The notes: generated by a model from the sequence alone, not told the origin. A stretch of 64,000 bases of DNA from Sulfitobacter sp043557345 (GCF_043557345.1 NZ_JBIFFV010000005.1:186001-250000), one strand, 5' to 3'. Positions 32,901-41,525 are shown, counted from the stretch's first letter. A program made the numbers and translations.

Positions 32901-34259
32901 ATGCAAACCACTGTTCTTGTCCTTCTTTTCGCTGCCGTGATCCTTGCCAGCCTCTTGGTGGCACCGCGCCGCGCGACGGTCGAAGGCTTCTTTGGCGGGG
33001 CCAATGCGGCAGGCTGCGCGCCGGGACTTTGGGTGCTGGTGCTGAGCCAAGTCACCACGTGGATCTTCGCCCGCAGCCTGATGAACGCGGCGATCTTGGG
33101 CTATTTCTACGGCATCGCGGGCACGCTGGCCTATGCGGCCTATTACGGGTCGTTCCTGACGGGCGGTTTCATCGTCGGCCACCTGCGGCGCGGCGGCGCG
33201 CGGTCGGTGCAGGACTGGCTGGCGGGCCGTTTCGGGGGCGCGGGCACGGCGGCCTATAACCTCGTGATCGGGCTGCGGCTGCTGTCCGAGGTCTTTGCCA
33301 ATCTGTTGGTCGTGGCGCTGATCTTCGAGGCCGTCTGGCCCGGGTCGGGCACGCTGGCGGTGCTGATCGTCGCCGCCCTCGGCTTTGGCTATTCGGCATG
33401 GGGCGGGCTCTCCGCCGCGCTGCGCACGGATGTGGTGCAGATGCTGGTCTTTCTCGTCGTCTTCGGTCTCGCACTTGGGGCGCTGCTGCTCAGCCCGGGG
33501 TTTGAGCTTGGCGCGGTGCTGAGCGCGCCGGGCACCTCGGGGCCGTATAACGGCTGGGTGCTTTTGGTCGTGGCGCTGTTGCAGGTCTTTTCCTATCCGG
33601 CGCATGACCCGGTGATGATGGACCGCGGTTTTCTGGCGGATGAGGCGACAACCCGAGCATCCTTTCTCCATGCCTTCTGGATTTCGACCCTCTGCATCAT
33701 CGGCTTCGGCTTCTTCGGCATCCAAGCCAGCCTGACCGGCGCGGCCTATGAGGGCGAGTTGATCGGCACATGGGCGCAAATGTTCCCGGGCTGGATATTT
33801 GTGGCGCTGATGCTGTCGCTGCTGGTCTCGGCGCTCTCGACACTCGACTCGGCGCTCGCCTCTGCCGCGCGGTTGATGGTTGAGGAATGGCGCATCGCCC
33901 CGCGCAGCCTCGCGGGCGGGCGGCTGGTGATGGCGGGGTTCATGGCGCTTGGCGCGCTGCTGACGCTTTGGGGAAACGCCACGCTTTTTGATGCCGTCGC
34001 GGTCAGCGGCACCGCGTCGATGTTCCTTACCCCCGTGCTGCTCATCGGGCTGGTGGCGGGGCGCGCGGTCCCGGTCTGGAGCTACCTTGCCGCCTTTGCC
34101 GCCGCGATGCTGGGGGCTACGGCCTATTTCGCGCGGGGCTGGGGATGGGTCGCAATGCTGCTGCCCGAGGGGCATAAATACGAGCAATTGCTGGTGATCT
34201 GCGTCCTTGTGTTGCTGGTCGGGTTTGCGGCGGTGCTTGCGGGGGCGCGGCGGGGCTGA
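32901..34259 (+). CDS. Sodium:solute symporter (SSS) family transporter
   Basis: The 452-residue protein from ATG 32901 (after AAAAGG; a GTG at 32868 is less likely) has about 12-13 membrane segments. The family motif of the Na+ site is visible as LLVSALSTLDSALASAARLMVEEWR near residue 310, and GFGYSAWGGLSAALRTDVVQMLVFLV matches the middle signature. The substrate (amino acid, sugar acid, urea or similar) is not predictable. The gene is followed after 42 bp by an ABC ATPase and two Lin0512 genes on the same strand; whether these work together is unknown. Confidence 0.88.
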   Translation: MQTTVLVLLFAAVILASLLVAPRRATVEGFFGGANAAGCAPGLWVLVLSQVTTWIFARSLMNAAILGYFYGIAGTLAYAAYYGSFLTGGFIVGHLRRGGARSVQDWLAGRFGGAGTAAYNLVIGLRLLSEVFANLLVVALIFEAVWPGSGTLAVLIVAALGFGYSAWGGLSAALRTDVVQMLVFLVVFGLALGALLLSPGFELGAVLSAPGTSGPYNGWVLLVVALLQVFSYPAHDPVMMDRGFLADEATTRASFLHAFWISTLCIIGFGFFGIQASLTGAAYEGELIGTWAQMFPGWIFVALMLSLLVSALSTLDSALASAARLMVEEWRIAPRSLAGGRLVMAGFMALGALLTLWGNATLFDAVAVSGTASMFLTPVLLIGLVAGRAVPVWSYLAAFAAAMLGATAYFARGWGWVAMLLPEGHKYEQLLVICVLVLLVGFAAVLAGARRG

Positions 34260-34301
34260 TAGCTGGGTTTCCGAGCGATTTGATCGGATACCGCAGCCTT
34301 C

Positions 34302-35390
34302 ATGAGTGACCCCACCCCCCGACTGGAAATCAAGAACCTGCGCCGCGCCTATGGCGGGCGGCAGGTGGTCGATGACGTATCTTTGCAGATCTTGCCGGGG
34401 CAGGTGACTTGCTTGCTTGGCCCTTCGGGCTGCGGCAAATCCACCACGCTGCGCATGATCGCGGGGGTTGAGATGCAAGACAGCGGCACGATCCATGTCG
34501 ATGGCAAACTGATCTGCGACACCATGTTCCGCGTCCCACCCGAGCGGCGCGAGATCGGGCTGATGTTCCAAGATTTCGCTCTGTTCCCACATTTGAGCGT
34601 GGCCGACAACGTGGGCTTTGGCCTCAAGAAAGGCACGCGCGAGCAGAAGCGCGCCCGGATCGAGGAACTGCTCGAACGGGTGGACCTGCTGCGCTACATC
34701 GACGGCTACCCGCACCAGCTCTCAGGCGGAGAGCAGCAGCGCGTGGCGCTGGCCCGCGCGCTGGCGCCGCAGCCGCGCATCATGCTGATGGACGAGCCGT
34801 TTTCCGGCCTCGACAACCGCCTGCGCGATGGCATCCGGGATGAGACGCTGAGCATCCTGAAAGAGGAAGACACCGCCGTTTTGCTGGTTACCCATGAGCC
34901 GGACGAAGCGATGCGCATGGCCGATGAGATCGCACTGATGCGCGACGGCAAGATCGTGCAGCAGGGCGCGCCCTACAATGTCTACACCCGGCCCGTCGAC
35001 CGCGCCTCGGTCGCGTTCTTCAGTGATGCGAATGTGTTGAATGCCACTGTGAACGGTGCACTGGCCGAAACGGTCTTCGGTGAGTTCCTTGCCCCCGGTC
35101 TGCCGGATGGCACCCGCGTGAATATCGTTTTCCGCCCGCAGCACCTGCGGATCGACTTTGACCGCGCCGGACAAGGGCCGCGCCCCACGGCGACCGATGG
35201 TACCCCGGCCCGCGCGCTGGTGGAACGCGCGCGCTTCATGGGCAACGAAAGCCTGGTGGAATTCGTGTTGGAAGAGGACGGATCGCGGCTCAAGGCCACG
35301 GTGCCCAATGTCTTTTTGCCGCAGCCCGGTGCCGTCATGTGGCTGACCGTGCGCCGCGACCGTTGCTTTGTCTTTCCGGTGACCTCATGA
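34302..35390 (+). CDS. ABC transporter ATP-binding protein (Fe3+/spermidine-type), no permease nearby
   Basis: The 362-residue ATPase has Walker A GPSGCGKST (about 46-54), Q-loop FQDFALF, signature LSGGEQQRVALARAL, Walker B IMLMDEPFSGLD and H-loop LLVTHEPDEAMR, then a C-terminal TOBE-like domain (NIVFRPQHLRIDF ... MWLTVRRDRCFVFPV). This layout belongs to importers such as FbpC or PotA. No permease or solute-binding gene is in the window beside it. Its stop overlaps the start of a Lin0512 gene (ATGA). Confidence 0.9.
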   Translation: MSDPTPRLEIKNLRRAYGGRQVVDDVSLQILPGQVTCLLGPSGCGKSTTLRMIAGVEMQDSGTIHVDGKLICDTMFRVPPERREIGLMFQDFALFPHLSVADNVGFGLKKGTREQKRARIEELLERVDLLRYIDGYPHQLSGGEQQRVALARALAPQPRIMLMDEPFSGLDNRLRDGIRDETLSILKEEDTAVLLVTHEPDEAMRMADEIALMRDGKIVQQGAPYNVYTRPVDRASVAFFSDANVLNATVNGALAETVFGEFLAPGLPDGTRVNIVFRPQHLRIDFDRAGQGPRPTATDGTPARALVERARFMGNESLVEFVLEEDGSRLKATVPNVFLPQPGAVMWLTVRRDRCFVFPVTS

Positions 35391-35737
35391 AGCCGCTGTT
35401 GGTGGAATTCGGCATGGGCTCCTCCCTGCGGCGCGGTGATTATACGCAGGCCGCGAAACGCGCGGTGCAGGATGCGCTGTGGCACAATTCGATCAATCTG
35501 GCCGAGCTTTTCGGTTTCGACAGGTCGGCCATGCGCATCACCCTCGACGTGGGCGTGCAGCGTCCCGATCTGGTGGATGCCGAAGCGCTGCGCGCGGTCT
35601 TTCCCTATGGTGAGGTGACGGTGACGCTGCATCACGGCGGCCTTGATGTGCCGCGCCCCGAAGGCGAAGGGAACCCAACCGTCATAGCCAATGTGGCGCT
35701 TTCCGTGGGCTTCGACATGGAGCGTGCCGATGGCTGA
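35387..35737 (+). CDS. Lin0512 family protein, first paralogue
   Basis: The 116-residue protein begins MKPLLVEFGMGSSLRRGDYT and continues AAKRAVQDALWHNSINLAEL, the Lin0512 pattern (GMGxDxHGxDxTxAAxRAxxDA), but the Asp-Leu-His-Gly loop is changed to Ser-Leu-Arg-Arg. The ATG overlaps the ABC ATPase stop, implying translational coupling. It overlaps the second paralogue by 8 bases. No function is established for the family; small size suggests an oligomer. Confidence 0.82.
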   Translation: MKPLLVEFGMGSSLRRGDYTQAAKRAVQDALWHNSINLAELFGFDRSAMRITLDVGVQRPDLVDAEALRAVFPYGEVTVTLHHGGLDVPRPEGEGNPTVIANVALSVGFDMERADG

Positions 35738-36086
35738 GCAGCGGATCATCATCGAAATGGGCATGGGCAACGATCTGCACGGGATGGACTATACCAAGGC
35801 CGCCGCCCGCGCGATCGAGGATGCCCTGCGCCATTCTTCCCTGCCGCTGTTCGGCGCGCTGGAGGTGACGCCGGATCAGATGCGCGTGCAGGTTACCGTC
35901 GCGGTTCAGGAGCCTGAGAAGGTGGATGTCGACGCGCTGGTGGCCAAACTTCCTCGCGGCCGCGCCGAGGTTCGCGCGGTGAAGGGCGGGCTGAACGTGG
36001 CCACGGGGCAGGATACCATCGTGATCGCGCAGGCCAGTGTCGAGGCGTTTCTGCCTCCGCAAACCGGCTGGCAATTGAAGGGCTAA
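35730..36086 (+). CDS. Lin0512 family protein, second paralogue
   Basis: The 118-residue protein begins MAEQRIIIEMGMGNDLHGMD and continues YTKAAARAIEDALRHSSLPL, the canonical Lin0512 signature with the His-Gly loop kept. It is about one-third identical to the preceding gene by eye. It probably pairs with that protein. The gene converges on the WYL-type regulator with a 21-bp gap. Function unknown. Confidence 0.85.
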   Translation: MAEQRIIIEMGMGNDLHGMDYTKAAARAIEDALRHSSLPLFGALEVTPDQMRVQVTVAVQEPEKVDVDALVAKLPRGRAEVRAVKGGLNVATGQDTIVIAQASVEAFLPPQTGWQLKG

Positions 36087-36107
36087 GGGGGCGGCCCTGA
36101 TCTGGGG

Positions 36108-36770
36108 CTAGGGGCGATGGTCCGCGAGCGTTCTGCCCGGCTCGTCCACGAACAACTCCGGTAGCGGCTCAGCGCTTTCGATCTGGTCGAGCGGTAGGGT
36201 CACGAAACCCGCCGCCCCCTCGCTCCAGGCCGTCAGCAGCCAGAACCGCCCCCAGTTGCGCACCTCCAACGGACGTATCACCTGCGGCGCGTCGCCGATC
36301 ACTGCAATCCGCAGCTTTTGGCGGGCCTGCACCGCCGCGCGCAGCACAGGGAGATGTGTGAAAACCCGCGTGGCCTTGCCCTGCGACCTCAGCGCCTGCG
36401 CCCATGCGGCACCCTCGGCAATGGTCTCGGTCGGCAGCACCGCGTCGAACTTGGCGGCCAATGTCTCTGCCGCGGCTTGTAGGGCGGGGTCACCCACCTC
36501 CGCCGCCACGGCAAGACCGAGGTTCAGCGCCTCCAACTCCGCCGCCGTCAGGGTCAGCGGGGGCAGGGTGATCGCCGGCGTGATCCGATAGCCTTCGCCC
36601 CGGGTGCCGATGATGGACAGGCCCGCCGCGCCGAGCTTGCCCATATCGCGGTAGATCGTCCGGGGGGAGACGCCGAATTGCAGGGCCAAATCCTCGGCCC
36701 GGTGCAGCTGCCCATCCCGCAGCCTGTCGATCAGCCGGACAAGCCGATCTTCGGTCTTCGTTGATACCAT
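36108..36770 (-). CDS. WYL-domain transcriptional regulator (YafY-like)
   Basis: The 220-residue protein has an N-terminal winged helix-turn-helix (residues about 8-60: RLVRLIDRLRDGQLHRAEDL ... SPRTIYRDMGKLGAAGL) and a C-terminal sensor part resembling a WYL domain (PQVIRPLEVRNWGRFWLLTAW). ATG 36770 follows AGGAGG at a short distance; the longer frame upstream contains three-residue repeats made by 9-bp DNA repeats. It is divergent from tatA. Targets and ligand unknown. Confidence 0.85.
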   Translation of the reverse strand: MVSTKTEDRLVRLIDRLRDGQLHRAEDLALQFGVSPRTIYRDMGKLGAAGLSIIGTRGEGYRITPAITLPPLTLTAAELEALNLGLAVAAEVGDPALQAAAETLAAKFDAVLPTETIAEGAAWAQALRSQGKATRVFTHLPVLRAAVQARQKLRIAVIGDAPQVIRPLEVRNWGRFWLLTAWSEGAAGFVTLPLDQIESAEPLPELFVDEPGRTLADHRP

Positions 36771-36775
36771 CACGC

Positions 36776-36801
36776 CTCCTGACGCTCCTGACGCTCCTGA
36801 C
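36776..36801. repeat. 9-bp tandem repeat in the leader of the WYL regulator
   Basis: CTCCTGACG is repeated 2.9 times without error. On the minus strand each unit reads CGTCAGGAG, so each carries an AGGAG core like the ribosome binding site of the regulator at its end. Length changes of one unit would keep any upstream frame. Confidence 0.75.
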
Positions 36802-36962
36802 AAAAACATGTCATAAGGCGAATTGCACGCCCGAAAATCGGCAGTCCTTCGCCCGCCGCACCGCCCATCCGTTGCATTGCCCCTTCATGGTCCCGGCGCC
36901 GCCCGCTATCACGGTGCAGACCGGCGCGACCAGACCGCGCCAAACATGATGGGAGAACAGAC

Positions 36963-37229
36963 ATGTTGAACAATATCGGATTGCCGGGCCTGCTGCTGAT
37001 CGCGGTTGTCGTCCTGGTGCTTTTTGGCCGTGGCAAGATTTCCTCGCTCATGGGCGAAGTCGGCAAGGGCATCACCAGCTTCAAGAAAGGCATCAGCGAA
37101 GGCGAAGAAGAGAACAAGCGCGACGAGATCAAACATGTCGAGGACGTGCACCATGCTGACCTGCCCGAACATGCCGATCAGGGCACCCATCCCAAGACCG
37201 ACCTGAAGGCCGACAAGGACCGGGTGTAA
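36963..37229 (+). CDS. tatA: Sec-independent protein translocase subunit TatA
   Basis: The 88-residue protein has the TatA layout: one N-terminal membrane helix (about 5-21, IGLPGLLLIAVVVLVLFG), a hinge, an amphipathic helix (KISSLMGEVGKGITSFKKGI), then a charged His/Asp-rich tail. It forms the pore-like oligomer for folded Tat substrates. TGGGAGAACAG precedes the ATG. It heads tatABC and is 4 bp from tatB. Confidence 0.95.
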   Translation: MLNNIGLPGLLLIAVVVLVLFGRGKISSLMGEVGKGITSFKKGISEGEEENKRDEIKHVEDVHHADLPEHADQGTHPKTDLKADKDRV

Positions 37230-37233
37230 CCCA

Positions 37234-37800
37234 ATGTTCGATCTGGGTTGGACGGAACTTTTAGTCATCGGCGTGGTGGCCCTGATCGTGGTCGGCCCCA
37301 AGGACTTGCCCGTGCTGTTTCGGCGTGTCGGGCAATTCGTGGGCAAGGCCAAAGGCATGGCGCGTGAATTCAGCCAAGCGATGAACGATGCCGCCGATGA
37401 AAGCGGCATGCGCGAGATGTCGTCGTCTCTGAACAAATCGCTGAAAACGGCCAGCAACCCTCTGGGCAGCGCCATGGATGAGGTCAAGGACGCGACCCGG
37501 TCCCTGACCAATTTCGACCCCGAGAGCGAGACCGGCAAACTGGCTGCCCAAAAGGCGGAGGATGTGAAGAAGATCCAAGCCAGCACCGCGCGGGCCGCCG
37601 CCGAGCGCAAGCAACGCGAAGCGGCGGAAGCCATTGCCGCTGCCGAAGCGGCAGAGGCAAAGCTTTCGGATGCCGCCCCGGCCAAGGAAGCACCGGCCCG
37701 GCCTGTGATCGAAAAAGACGCAGGTCAGGCCCAAGCGGCATCGGACGATGCCGCCGCCAAGACCTCAACGGCACCCAAAGCTGCCGCCAAGAAAGAGTGA
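37234..37800 (+). CDS. tatB: Sec-independent protein translocase subunit TatB
   Basis: The 188-residue protein begins MFDLGWTELLVIGVVALIVV, with the TatB-type Glu8 in the membrane helix and KDLPVLFRRVGQFVGKAKGM as amphipathic helix. The C-terminal 80 residues are Ala/Lys/Glu-rich and probably disordered or coiled. TatB with TatC forms the twin-arginine signal receptor. Confidence 0.94.
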   Translation: MFDLGWTELLVIGVVALIVVGPKDLPVLFRRVGQFVGKAKGMAREFSQAMNDAADESGMREMSSSLNKSLKTASNPLGSAMDEVKDATRSLTNFDPESETGKLAAQKAEDVKKIQASTARAAAERKQREAAEAIAAAEAAEAKLSDAAPAKEAPARPVIEKDAGQAQAASDDAAAKTSTAPKAAAKKE

Positions 37801-37805
37801 GTTGA

Positions 37806-38663
37806 ATGAGCGCCACCGACGATTATGACGAGATCGACGACAGTTCCGCCCCGTTGATCGAGCATCTGGCCGAGCTGCGCACGCGGCTCATCCATTCGGT
37901 CATCGCCTTCATCATCGGGATGGTGATCTGCTTTACCGTCTGGAACCCGATCTTTAACTTCCTGACCGAACCGCTTTGCTCGGCCATGGCCGAACGGGGC
38001 CAAGAGGATTGCGGGCTGATTCTGATCAAGCTGCAGGAGGGTTTCTTCGTCGCGATCTCGATCTCGCTTCTGGGCGGTCTGGTGCTGGGCTTTCCCTTCA
38101 TCAGCTACCAGCTGTGGCGCTTCGTGGCGCCGGGGCTTTACAAGAACGAGAAGGGGGCGTTTCTGCCCTTTCTGATCTCCTCGCCGGTGATGTTCTTCCT
38201 TGGCGCGGCTTTTGCCTTTTATGTCGTCACGCCGCTGGCCTTCGACTTCTTCCTTGGCTTCCAGCAGGCCGGCACGTTGGTCGGTGGGCCGGATGGCGAA
38301 AACGGCATCGCCGCCATCGCCTTCCAAGGCTCGGCGCAGGAGTATCTCTCGCTCACGATCAAATTCATCGTGGCCTTTGGCCTGTGTTTCCAATTGCCGG
38401 TTTTGCTGACGCTGATGGGCAAGGCGGGGCTGGTGAGTTCCGAAGGGCTGGCCAATGTGCGCAAATACGCCGTGGTGGCGATCCTTGTGCTGGCCGCGCT
38501 GGTCACCCCGCCGGATGTGATCACGCAGGTGATCCTTTTCGTGGTGGTCTATGGCCTCTACGAAATCTCGATTTTCCTCGTGCGCCGGGTCGAGACGAAG
38601 CGCAACGAAAAGCTGCGCGAAGAGGGCTACTTTGACGACGAAGACGAGGAAGACCTGCTGTGA
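37806..38663 (+). CDS. tatC: Sec-independent protein translocase subunit TatC
   Basis: The 285-residue protein has six membrane helices and the TatC signature region LIEHLAELRTRLIHSVIAFI near residues 17-36, with FPFISYQLWRFVAPGLYKNEK holding the conserved signal-peptide-binding residues. There is an insertion loop between helices 3 and 4 (GTLVGGPDGENGIAAIAFQG) and an acidic C-terminus (YFDDEDEEDLL). Its stop overlaps the GTG of the next gene. Confidence 0.96.
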   Translation: MSATDDYDEIDDSSAPLIEHLAELRTRLIHSVIAFIIGMVICFTVWNPIFNFLTEPLCSAMAERGQEDCGLILIKLQEGFFVAISISLLGGLVLGFPFISYQLWRFVAPGLYKNEKGAFLPFLISSPVMFFLGAAFAFYVVTPLAFDFFLGFQQAGTLVGGPDGENGIAAIAFQGSAQEYLSLTIKFIVAFGLCFQLPVLLTLMGKAGLVSSEGLANVRKYAVVAILVLAALVTPPDVITQVILFVVVYGLYEISIFLVRRVETKRNEKLREEGYFDDEDEEDLL

Positions 38664-39508
38664 TCAATGATCCGATGGACCGTATCGCGGCGGCGCTGGA
38701 ACGTATGTCTCCCGCGCCGCTCGCCGCCCCGGACTTCGATGCGGCCACGGCCTTCGTCTGGCACACCGACCCCGACCGTCTGGTGCCGGTGCCGCAGGTC
38801 GCCCGGATCGACCTGCCGCTTCTGGTGGGCGTGGATCGGGCGCGGGATACGCTGTTGGCCAACACCCGCCAATTCGCGGCGGGGCTGCCGGCGAACAACG
38901 CGCTGCTCTGGGGGGCGCGGGGCATGGGGAAATCCAGCCTTGTCAAAGCGATACACGCGGATGTTCAAGCATCACATGAAGCGTTGCGCATCGTTGAACT
39001 GCAGCGCGAAGACCTGCCTTCGGTCGGGCGGCTTTTGTCCCTCCTGCGTGGCGCTTCGCAGCGCTTCATCCTGTTTTGCGACGACCTCAGCTTTGGCCAT
39101 GACGACGCGCATTACAAATCGCTGAAGGCCGTGTTGGATGGGGGCATCGAAGGGCGGCCCGAGAATGTCGTGCTCTATGCCACATCGAACCGCCGCCACC
39201 TGATGCCGCGTGACATGATCGAGAACGAGCGCGGCAGTGCAATCAACCCTTCGGAAGCGGTCGAGGAAAAGGTCTCTCTCTCTGACCGCTTCGGGCTGTG
39301 GCTGGGGTTCCACCCCTGCGATCAGGACCAATATCTGGCGATGATCCGCGGCTATTGCGATGCCTTCGGCGTAGAGATCGACGACGACACATTGCGCGCC
39401 GAAGCCGTTGAGTGGCAGGCCACACGCGGCGCGCGGTCGGGCCGGGTGGCATGGCAGTATTTCGTGGATCTGGCTGGCCGGAAAGGCGTTCCCGTTTCGG
39501 GCGGTTGA
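38660..39508 (+). CDS. DUF815-type P-loop ATPase
   Basis: The 282-residue AAA-like protein begins at GTG 38660 overlapping tatC (ATG at 38675 is the alternative). Walker A is WGARGMGKSSLVKAI (about 83-97), Walker B FILFCDDLSFGHDD, followed by sensor-like LYATSNRRHLMPRDM and SDRFGLWLGFHPCDQDQYL. This matches the DUF815 family, for which I know no clear biochemical role. It lies in the tat operon and ends at a strong terminator. Confidence 0.87.
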   Translation: MINDPMDRIAAALERMSPAPLAAPDFDAATAFVWHTDPDRLVPVPQVARIDLPLLVGVDRARDTLLANTRQFAAGLPANNALLWGARGMGKSSLVKAIHADVQASHEALRIVELQREDLPSVGRLLSLLRGASQRFILFCDDLSFGHDDAHYKSLKAVLDGGIEGRPENVVLYATSNRRHLMPRDMIENERGSAINPSEAVEEKVSLSDRFGLWLGFHPCDQDQYLAMIRGYCDAFGVEIDDDTLRAEAVEWQATRGARSGRVAWQYFVDLAGRKGVPVSGG

Positions 39509-39527
39509 GCGCCGGACGGTGTGAGTG

Positions 39528-39556
39528 AAAGGGCCCGCAATTTCTGCGGGCCCTTT
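39528..39556. terminator. Bidirectional Rho-independent terminator
   Basis: AAAGGGCCCGCA (39528-39539) pairs with TGCGGGCCCTTT (39545-39556) around a 5-base loop, followed on the plus strand by GTCGTTTGG. It lies between the converging DUF815 and LytM lipoprotein genes and can serve both. Confidence 0.88.
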
Positions 39557-39565
39557 GTCGTTTGG

Positions 39566-40807
39566 TTACTGAATATAGGGCGTCGGATCGACGCTCTCAA
39601 AGCCTTTGCGCACTTCGAAATGCACATGCGATTCCGACCCGCCGCGTAGTTTGGCGATCTGCTGGCCCCGGCTGACACTGTCGCCCTTGGCGACGTTCAC
39701 GCCGTCGACATTCGCATAGACCGTAAGCAGGTTGTTGGCATGGCGCACCACGACGATCGGGATGCCCTCCGCACTTTTGGTGATCGCGGCGACGGTGCCC
39801 GCGTCGGCGGCTTTCACGGGCCCGCCGGGGCTGCCCTTGATGTTGATCCCCTCGTTCTTGCCCTTGGAATAGGCCCGGATGATGGAGCCTTGGACCGGGG
39901 GTGTCATCTTGGTGGCCTTTGCCGGGGCGGTGGGCTTGCCCACATCGGCCACAGGCTCTTTCGGCTCGACCTTGGGCGGCAGGGGCTGTGCGGTCTCATC
40001 CTGCGGCAGCGGTTTGGCGGCAGAGGGTGGCGTCGGCGTGGGGGTGCCCGCGCCGGGCGCGCTGGTGACCGGCTGCACGGGGCGCGAGGCGGCGGCGCTT
40101 GAGGCGGTATTTGTCGCCTGACGCGGCGGCGCTTGTTTCTCGACCGGGATCAGCAGGAATTGCCCCTCGCGGATCGCGAAATCGGGGCCGAGGCCGTTCC
40201 ATTCGGCCAGTGCTTTGACCGGCACGTTGTAAAGACGCGCCACGGTATAGGCCGTCTCCCCCCGCTCGACCCGGTGGCGCACGGGCTCTTTCGCCTGCGG
40301 GGCTGCGGGCTGTGGCGCGGGGGTGCTTGTGGTGCCCGCGGGCGGCAGGCTCTGGGTTTGCACGCTGGGGGTCGCGGGGGCGCGGTCGATGGCGCCGCCG
40401 GCAAGGGTGGTGATGTCCACGGCGCCATTGGTGCCCGGCGCAGGCTCAGAGACACGGCGGGGCAGGGCGATGATCTCGCCCTGGCGGAGCGGGACGCCCT
40501 GTTCGATCCCGTTGTAGCGGGCCAATTCGCCGCTGTCGGCGCCCACGCGAGCGGCCACGTCTTTCAGCGTATCGCCCCGGCGGGCAACGACGACTTGATA
40601 ATTGGGATAGGAGATCACGCCCCGGGCGTCGGGTTTGGGCCGGTCCGCCAAAGGCCCGCGCGCGGCTTCGGCGGTGGAGAACCCATCGCCAAAGGTGCTG
40701 CGCATATCGTAATCCAGGGGCTGATTTTCGCAACCTGCCAGCAGTATCGCACTGGTCCCGGCCATTAGGGTCAGCCGCATGGGGCGGCGCAAGCGTGTTT
40801 GGCGCAT
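39566..40807 (-). CDS. LysM/LytM lipoprotein (NlpD/DipM-like murein hydrolase activator)
   Basis: The 413-residue product has a lipoprotein signal (MAGTSAILLAGC), two LysM repeats (YQVVVARRGDTLKDVAARVG and HRVERGETAYTVARLYNVPV), a Pro/Thr/Ala-rich linker, and a C-terminal M23/LytM domain. In that domain the first zinc-ligand motif reads NEGINI rather than HxGxD, while SHVHFEV is kept, so it is probably a catalytically inactive amidase activator. Synteny nlpD-pcm-surE supports the NlpD name. ATG 40807 follows GATGAGGA. Confidence 0.88.
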   Translation of the reverse strand: MRQTRLRRPMRLTLMAGTSAILLAGCENQPLDYDMRSTFGDGFSTAEAARGPLADRPKPDARGVISYPNYQVVVARRGDTLKDVAARVGADSGELARYNGIEQGVPLRQGEIIALPRRVSEPAPGTNGAVDITTLAGGAIDRAPATPSVQTQSLPPAGTTSTPAPQPAAPQAKEPVRHRVERGETAYTVARLYNVPVKALAEWNGLGPDFAIREGQFLLIPVEKQAPPRQATNTASSAAASRPVQPVTSAPGAGTPTPTPPSAAKPLPQDETAQPLPPKVEPKEPVADVGKPTAPAKATKMTPPVQGSIIRAYSKGKNEGINIKGSPGGPVKAADAGTVAAITKSAEGIPIVVVRHANNLLTVYANVDGVNVAKGDSVSRGQQIAKLRGGSESHVHFEVRKGFESVDPTPYIQ

Positions 40808-40868
40808 CTGCAAGTCCTCATCTTCGCCCCCAGACGGTATGGGGCGTTGTCCGTGTCTCTGTAACCTA

Positions 40869-41525
40869 TTAGCCGTCCTTGCCCAAGCCTTCCAGCAGGG
40901 GGACAAAGCGCACGGCCCGCAATTCGTCGTATTCCAGCCCATCAGCGGTCTTTCGCACGCGGATGAGGTGTTGCACCGTGTCGGATTGGCCAACGGGCAG
41001 TACCATGATGCCGCCCTCCTTTAGCTGCGCAAGCAGGGGGCCGGGGGGGTCTTCGGCGGCGGCGGTCACGATGATCCGGTCAAAGGGCGCCTGTTCGGCA
41101 AGGCCAAAGCTGCCATCGGCGGTGATCGCGGTAATGTTGCTCAGGTCCATCGCCTCGAAGACGCCGCGCGCCTCTTGCACCAGACGGCGGTGCCGGTCGA
41201 TCGTATAGACCCGCCGGGCGAGCTTGCTGAGGATCGCCGCCTGATAGCCCGATCCGGTGCCGATTTCGAGCACCTTATCGCGCGAGGACACCTGCAAGGC
41301 TTGGCTCATCAATCCCACCACAGAAGGCTGGCTGATGGTCTGGCCGCAGGCGATGGGCAGGGGCATGTCCTCATAGGCGCGGCTGGCAAAGAGGCCGCGG
41401 ATGAAGGGGCCGCGGTCGATCGCTTCCATCGCTGTCAGCACGCGCGCATCGGTCACGCCCTTCGAGCGCAGCGCGTAGAGGAACTGCATCTTGCGTTCCG
41501 CTTCAGAGATGGGGGGCTCATTCAT
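40869..41525 (-). CDS. pcm: Protein-L-isoaspartate O-methyltransferase
   Basis: The 218-residue SAM-dependent methyltransferase repairs isoaspartyl residues. Key motifs: CGQTISQPSVVGLMSQAL (substrate loop), LEIGTGSGYQAAIL (SAM motif I) and a later FDRIIVTAAAEDPPGPLLAQL with GGIMVLPVG. Size is normal. The start overlaps the surE stop by four bases (ATGA). Confidence 0.95.
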   Translation of the reverse strand: MNEPPISEAERKMQFLYALRSKGVTDARVLTAMEAIDRGPFIRGLFASRAYEDMPLPIACGQTISQPSVVGLMSQALQVSSRDKVLEIGTGSGYQAAILSKLARRVYTIDRHRRLVQEARGVFEAMDLSNITAITADGSFGLAEQAPFDRIIVTAAAEDPPGPLLAQLKEGGIMVLPVGQSDTVQHLIRVRKTADGLEYDELRAVRFVPLLEGLGKDG

